From NCBI RefSeq assembly GCF_040807025.1, contig NC_090981.1, positions 45,003,317-45,067,316 of the forward strand: DNA of 64,000 nucleotides. Reading direction: 5' to 3'. Position numbers and translations under genes: made by a program. Numbering within the stretch: position 1 is the stretch's first letter; every line of letters begins with the position of its first letter. Of this stretch, positions 61,301 through 64,000 are shown piece by piece. The notes under the pieces are model-generated. The model saw only the letters and a list, made by a program, of their open reading frames with translations. It was not told the DNA's origin and made no database searches. Origin of the DNA: Struthio camelus (Eukaryota; Chordata; Aves; Struthioniformes; Struthionidae).

Positions 61301-62454
61301 TCCTGTAGCTCAGTATTTGTAAAGTTTTCCTTTTTTGTAGGAGGATTCAAGTAGAGATTCCCAAACTATGAGACCAAATTATACTTCCAATGTAAAATAA
61401 TTCTAGAGATTATTGTGAATATTTTCCTGCCATATCTGTGAAACATTCATGCCACAAAAAGGGGTGATTTAGGGACCACAGTTTCTCATGCTTCCTGCAT
61501 TCAATGCATCTTGATTTCCACGGTGTGGCTCAGGGCCTCATTACTAACAGCTAGTCTTGGATGAAGAGGACTCCATGTACAACCCTCCTCGCTGCCTTTT
61601 GCCTGCAAGCTGCTGTGCTCATTTTAGCCTTTTCTTTTCACTTTCAGATAGGACAGGGGTCTTTCTCACAGTGCAATCCTACGCGCATTAGGCACTGTGG
61701 TATCACGAGGCCAAGGTGTCCTTGCACAGAGGTGCAGGAGCTGTGCACACAGCTGCAGCACTGACTGGGCAGATGTGGCCACAGGGCAGTGTCCTTCCCT
61801 ACCAGGGAGTGCTGCAAGGCACCGTGCAGCGCACAGCTCCCCAGCAGCCCCCGCAAGCCTATCCCACACAGTGCACCCCTTCACACTCCCCCTTTACTCA
61901 GCAGCAAGCAACTCATATGCTGATTTTTTTGATGATTTTTCCTTTTGGAAAAAGAATTTTTAAAAATTCATTCCTTCAGGAGCACTGAGCATTCATGTGT
62001 CTATTTGATGGAGGAGCGTCCCTCGGCCATGAGCAGCTACGCTGATTGCCCATCTCTGAGCAGCTGCTCTGCAAACACACTGTGCGCTTGGGCCGGTGGA
62101 AAGAGATGGCGTCCCGGGAAAAATGTTCTTTTGCTTAAAAAGATGAACTGCTACTTTGCACTGCTCTTGTAATGAAAAAAGCAGATCTATGAACTTCACT
62201 GAGATGTGATGTTGCATCTAATAAGGAGAGAAGCACTATAGGCTCACTCACAAAATGGCTGAAATTATCTAACTGATCTTAAACTGAAATACAGCTGCTT
62301 TGCCTGAGATACCTATGACAGGCCGTAAATATATGTCTGAAACTTCAGATGCTAATAATAGGAGCCCCACAGTACATGGTTTGCTATTGAATACTGCTCC
62401 AGTTCCTGGGCATGTGGCAGTGAGGGACAGAGTAACATTTCAGGAGTGCTCTGT
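58393..62454. other. Unique non-coding stretch with one CpG pocket
   Basis: AT-rich sequence with no recognised gene or interspersed repeat, apart from the CpG pocket at 60.42 kb listed separately. Open frames of 80-135 codons (for example 58,234-58,641 plus, 60,443-60,793 minus) have no known domains. Confidence 0.5.
60421..60540. promoter_or_regulatory. Short CpG-rich pocket
   Basis: In 120 bp I count about 48 C, 38 G and 12 CpG (about 72% GC, observed/expected near 0.8). It is shorter than the usual island definition. No promoter motif or exon is convincing. Confidence 0.35.
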
Positions 62455-62530
62455 AGCTGTGGCACCGTCTCATGCTGGCCCCATAGTCTCTGATCAGTGA
62501 GGCAGATAGCTGACCGCTATGCTATTTTTC
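62455..62530 (-). repeat. tRNA-derived SINE head (MIR-like)
   Basis: The minus strand reads ATAGCATAGCGGTCAGCTAT (62,501-62,520) and on into CTGCCTCACTGATCAGAGAC. The TAGCATAGCGG word fits an RNA polymerase III A box and the head of MIR (tatagcatagtggtta). A B box is not preserved at the expected distance. This is probably a 5' SINE fragment; a decayed tRNA-like pseudogene is the alternative. Confidence 0.4.
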
Positions 62531-63179
62531 CTCTCACATTTCATTACCCAACTATCTCCGGATACCACTGTTCTCAGCATATTTCCTGTTCGAAATAACT
62601 GCAGCCCATACTTTCTAGGGTAAATAGGTGATATGCTTTTCTAACCACCAGTTTCATCCATTGCATGACTTAGGAGAGCTACCAGGAAGGACATCTCTAA
62701 ATGGCTGTTTGCTGCCCTGGTCCCCCTTCACCCCTTACGTTATACGCTGCAGCTGTCTCATAAACTTTCCAACCTGCATCCTTGCAGTGACTGTGAAGCC
62801 AGCTTCCCATCTTGGAGCAGGGAAACCACCAGAAAGCAGCTAGCCTTTACTGATCGGCTCCACCAGGGCTCTCCTACGGGAGTACTGTAAGACCTCAGGC
62901 TGGTTCATGTGTATGGGGCCTTATCACCTCGGAGGGGTAAGTTGCAGGATCCGGCAGCCCCACAGACATTAAACGAAGCCACCCCTCTGCCTCCCCACAG
63001 CCAGAGGTGCAGCGTGGGCTCGTGGCAGCCCAGCAGGGCTTGCAAAGCCGGAGGAAAGCTGAGGCACAGTGCCACACGGCCCCGCGTGCCTGCTCGCCAG
63101 CCAGCAGCCGCTGCTCTCGGGGCTTCCTGAGCTGCAGCTTGCATCTGGGCCGCCGCATTTAACAGCCCCCAGCAAACCT
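62531..63179. other. Unique non-coding stretch
   Basis: No gene recognised. 62,980-63,160 is GC-rich and open on both strands for 70-90 codons without known domains. Confidence 0.5.
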
Positions 63180-63445
63180 ACCTTCCATGAGTTTAACTAA
63201 TCCTTTTTTTTGAACCCATACGTACCTTTGGCCTCTAAAACATCCTGTGACAGAGCTCCCCATCTTAAGTGTGCATTGTGCAGAGAAGTGCTTCCTCTCG
63301 TTTGTTTTAATTGCACCTACTGCCTGACAGTTGCGTCAGGCATCTCAGACTGTGAGAGCAGAGTGAACAGTCATTCCCTGTCCATCTTCTCCAGACCGTT
63401 CATTATTTCTTTTATAACTTTTTATCATCTTCTTCACCCCCAAAG
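63180..63445 (-). repeat. Ancient CR1-type LINE 3' end, same family as at 54.4 kb
   Basis: Plus-strand landmarks are ccttccatgagtttaactaa, tttttgaaccc, ggcctctaaaacatcctgtg, acagagctccccatc, gtgcattgtgcagagaagtg, cttcctctcgtttgttttaa and cacctactgcctgac, then tctccagac...cattatttcttttataact. They follow the same old CR1 3' order as the 54.4-54.8 kb copy and overlap it around its tgtggcagagtgctcc and cgttttacacc parts. Both lie in the same orientation. This copy covers a more internal part of the element. Confidence 0.75.
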
Positions 63446-64000
63446 TTCCCATCTATGCTGAGCATAGCTTACTGGGACCGAAGAAAACAAGCCAAAAGCC
63501 TCAATTCGCTTGGACTCTAGTCCTTGCACTCTTCAATTTCTGCTTTGTTTACGCAGATATCCTAGTTATACATCATCCTCAAACACAAAAGAGTTGAAAA
63601 TGCGAGGCCAGCACTGCCACACTTACGTCTTCAGTGGGATTAACAGGACTGTTTGTATGTGTAACAAGTGTGACAGAGATTTCCAGACTGAAGCCTATTA
63701 AATCCCCATGCACACGTACACCCCACAAGGACACACCGCTCTGAAGTGCTCAGCGCTCCCCTTCGGGACCAGCTCTCCCGGAGGCCTGCTCCAGTCCAGA
63801 CACCAACGCCAAGCAGCCGGATCCCCTCCTGGCACGGCACGGCAAAGGTGGGACTCTTTGCCAAACTGAGCCAGAAGTAGCCCAACAGGAGTTTCTGCTC
63901 CCTCGGCCCTTTTTTAGTCTGGCCCTTATTCTAGGGCTCCCAACACAGCAAGCACCTTGACATCCTTGGTCCCAGCTATGTCTGCTGAAAAAGAGGCCCC
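63446..64000. other. Unique non-coding stretch to the window end
   Basis: No gene or repeat recognised. Frames of 60-80 codons on both strands have no known domain. Confidence 0.5.

Noticed and set aside
1-64000. Prokaryotic systems such as operons, CRISPR arrays or phage modules
   Set aside because: CR1 and SINE relics, low coding density, and absence of long frames or regularly spaced repeats show vertebrate non-coding DNA.

Overview
This window is vertebrate nuclear DNA and almost certainly comes from a bird. The clearest evidence is a CR1 LINE at about 20,999-22,135. It lies in reverse orientation, ends in the typical CR1 3' terminus (ATTCTGTGAT on the minus strand) and carries a recognisable C-terminal CR1 reverse-transcriptase reading frame. 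Older CR1/L2-type LINE relics and CORE-SINE (MIR-like) relics are scattered through the rest, as is usual for sauropsid genomes. Base composition is moderate and AT-leaning, with short GC-rich, CpG-rich pockets.

I find no host protein-coding gene, no tRNA or rRNA gene, and no operon-like or CRISPR-like structure. The longest open frames (about 150-210 codons) match no family I recognise. Several of them sit on opposite strands of the same GC-rich block, which is how chance stop-poor DNA behaves. The window is best read as intergenic DNA or the inside of a very long intron.

Layout. 1-8.1 kb: mostly unique sequence, with an L2-type LINE relic (about 2.48-3.12 kb) and a MIR-like fragment (4.9 kb). 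8.1-9.1 kb: a cluster of short relics, namely two MIR-like pieces, an old CR1 3' end and a small near-palindromic repeat. 9.1-20.9 kb: unique DNA with a perfect 31-bp tandem duplication (12.03 kb) and homopolymer tracts. 21.0-22.1 kb: the youngest-looking CR1, with broken coding capacity. 22.1-37.7 kb: unique DNA with a CpG island (24.2 kb), a palindromic repeat (28.8 kb), two MIR-like relics and a CpG pocket (30.5 kb). 37.8-38.6 kb, possibly out to 41.4 kb: a decayed minus-strand LTR-retroelement pol relic with an integrase-like D/E pair split by a frame change. 42-51.8 kb: unique DNA with faint SINE relics. 51.8-54.8 kb: a sense-strand ancient LINE, then an antisense ancient CR1 3' end. 57.9-58.4 kb: a second CpG island followed by a perfect 12-bp inverted repeat. 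60.4 kb: a CpG pocket. 62.5-63.45 kb: a tRNA-derived SINE head and another ancient CR1 3' end of the same type as the one at 54.4 kb.

Taken together, the window is a fossil bed of retroelements of several ages in non-coding DNA, with a few CpG-rich pockets and short symmetrical motifs as possible regulatory sites. I see no convincing new biological system. The items most worth a second look are the two CpG islands, the inverted repeat at 58.36 kb and the integrase relic at 37.9 kb.
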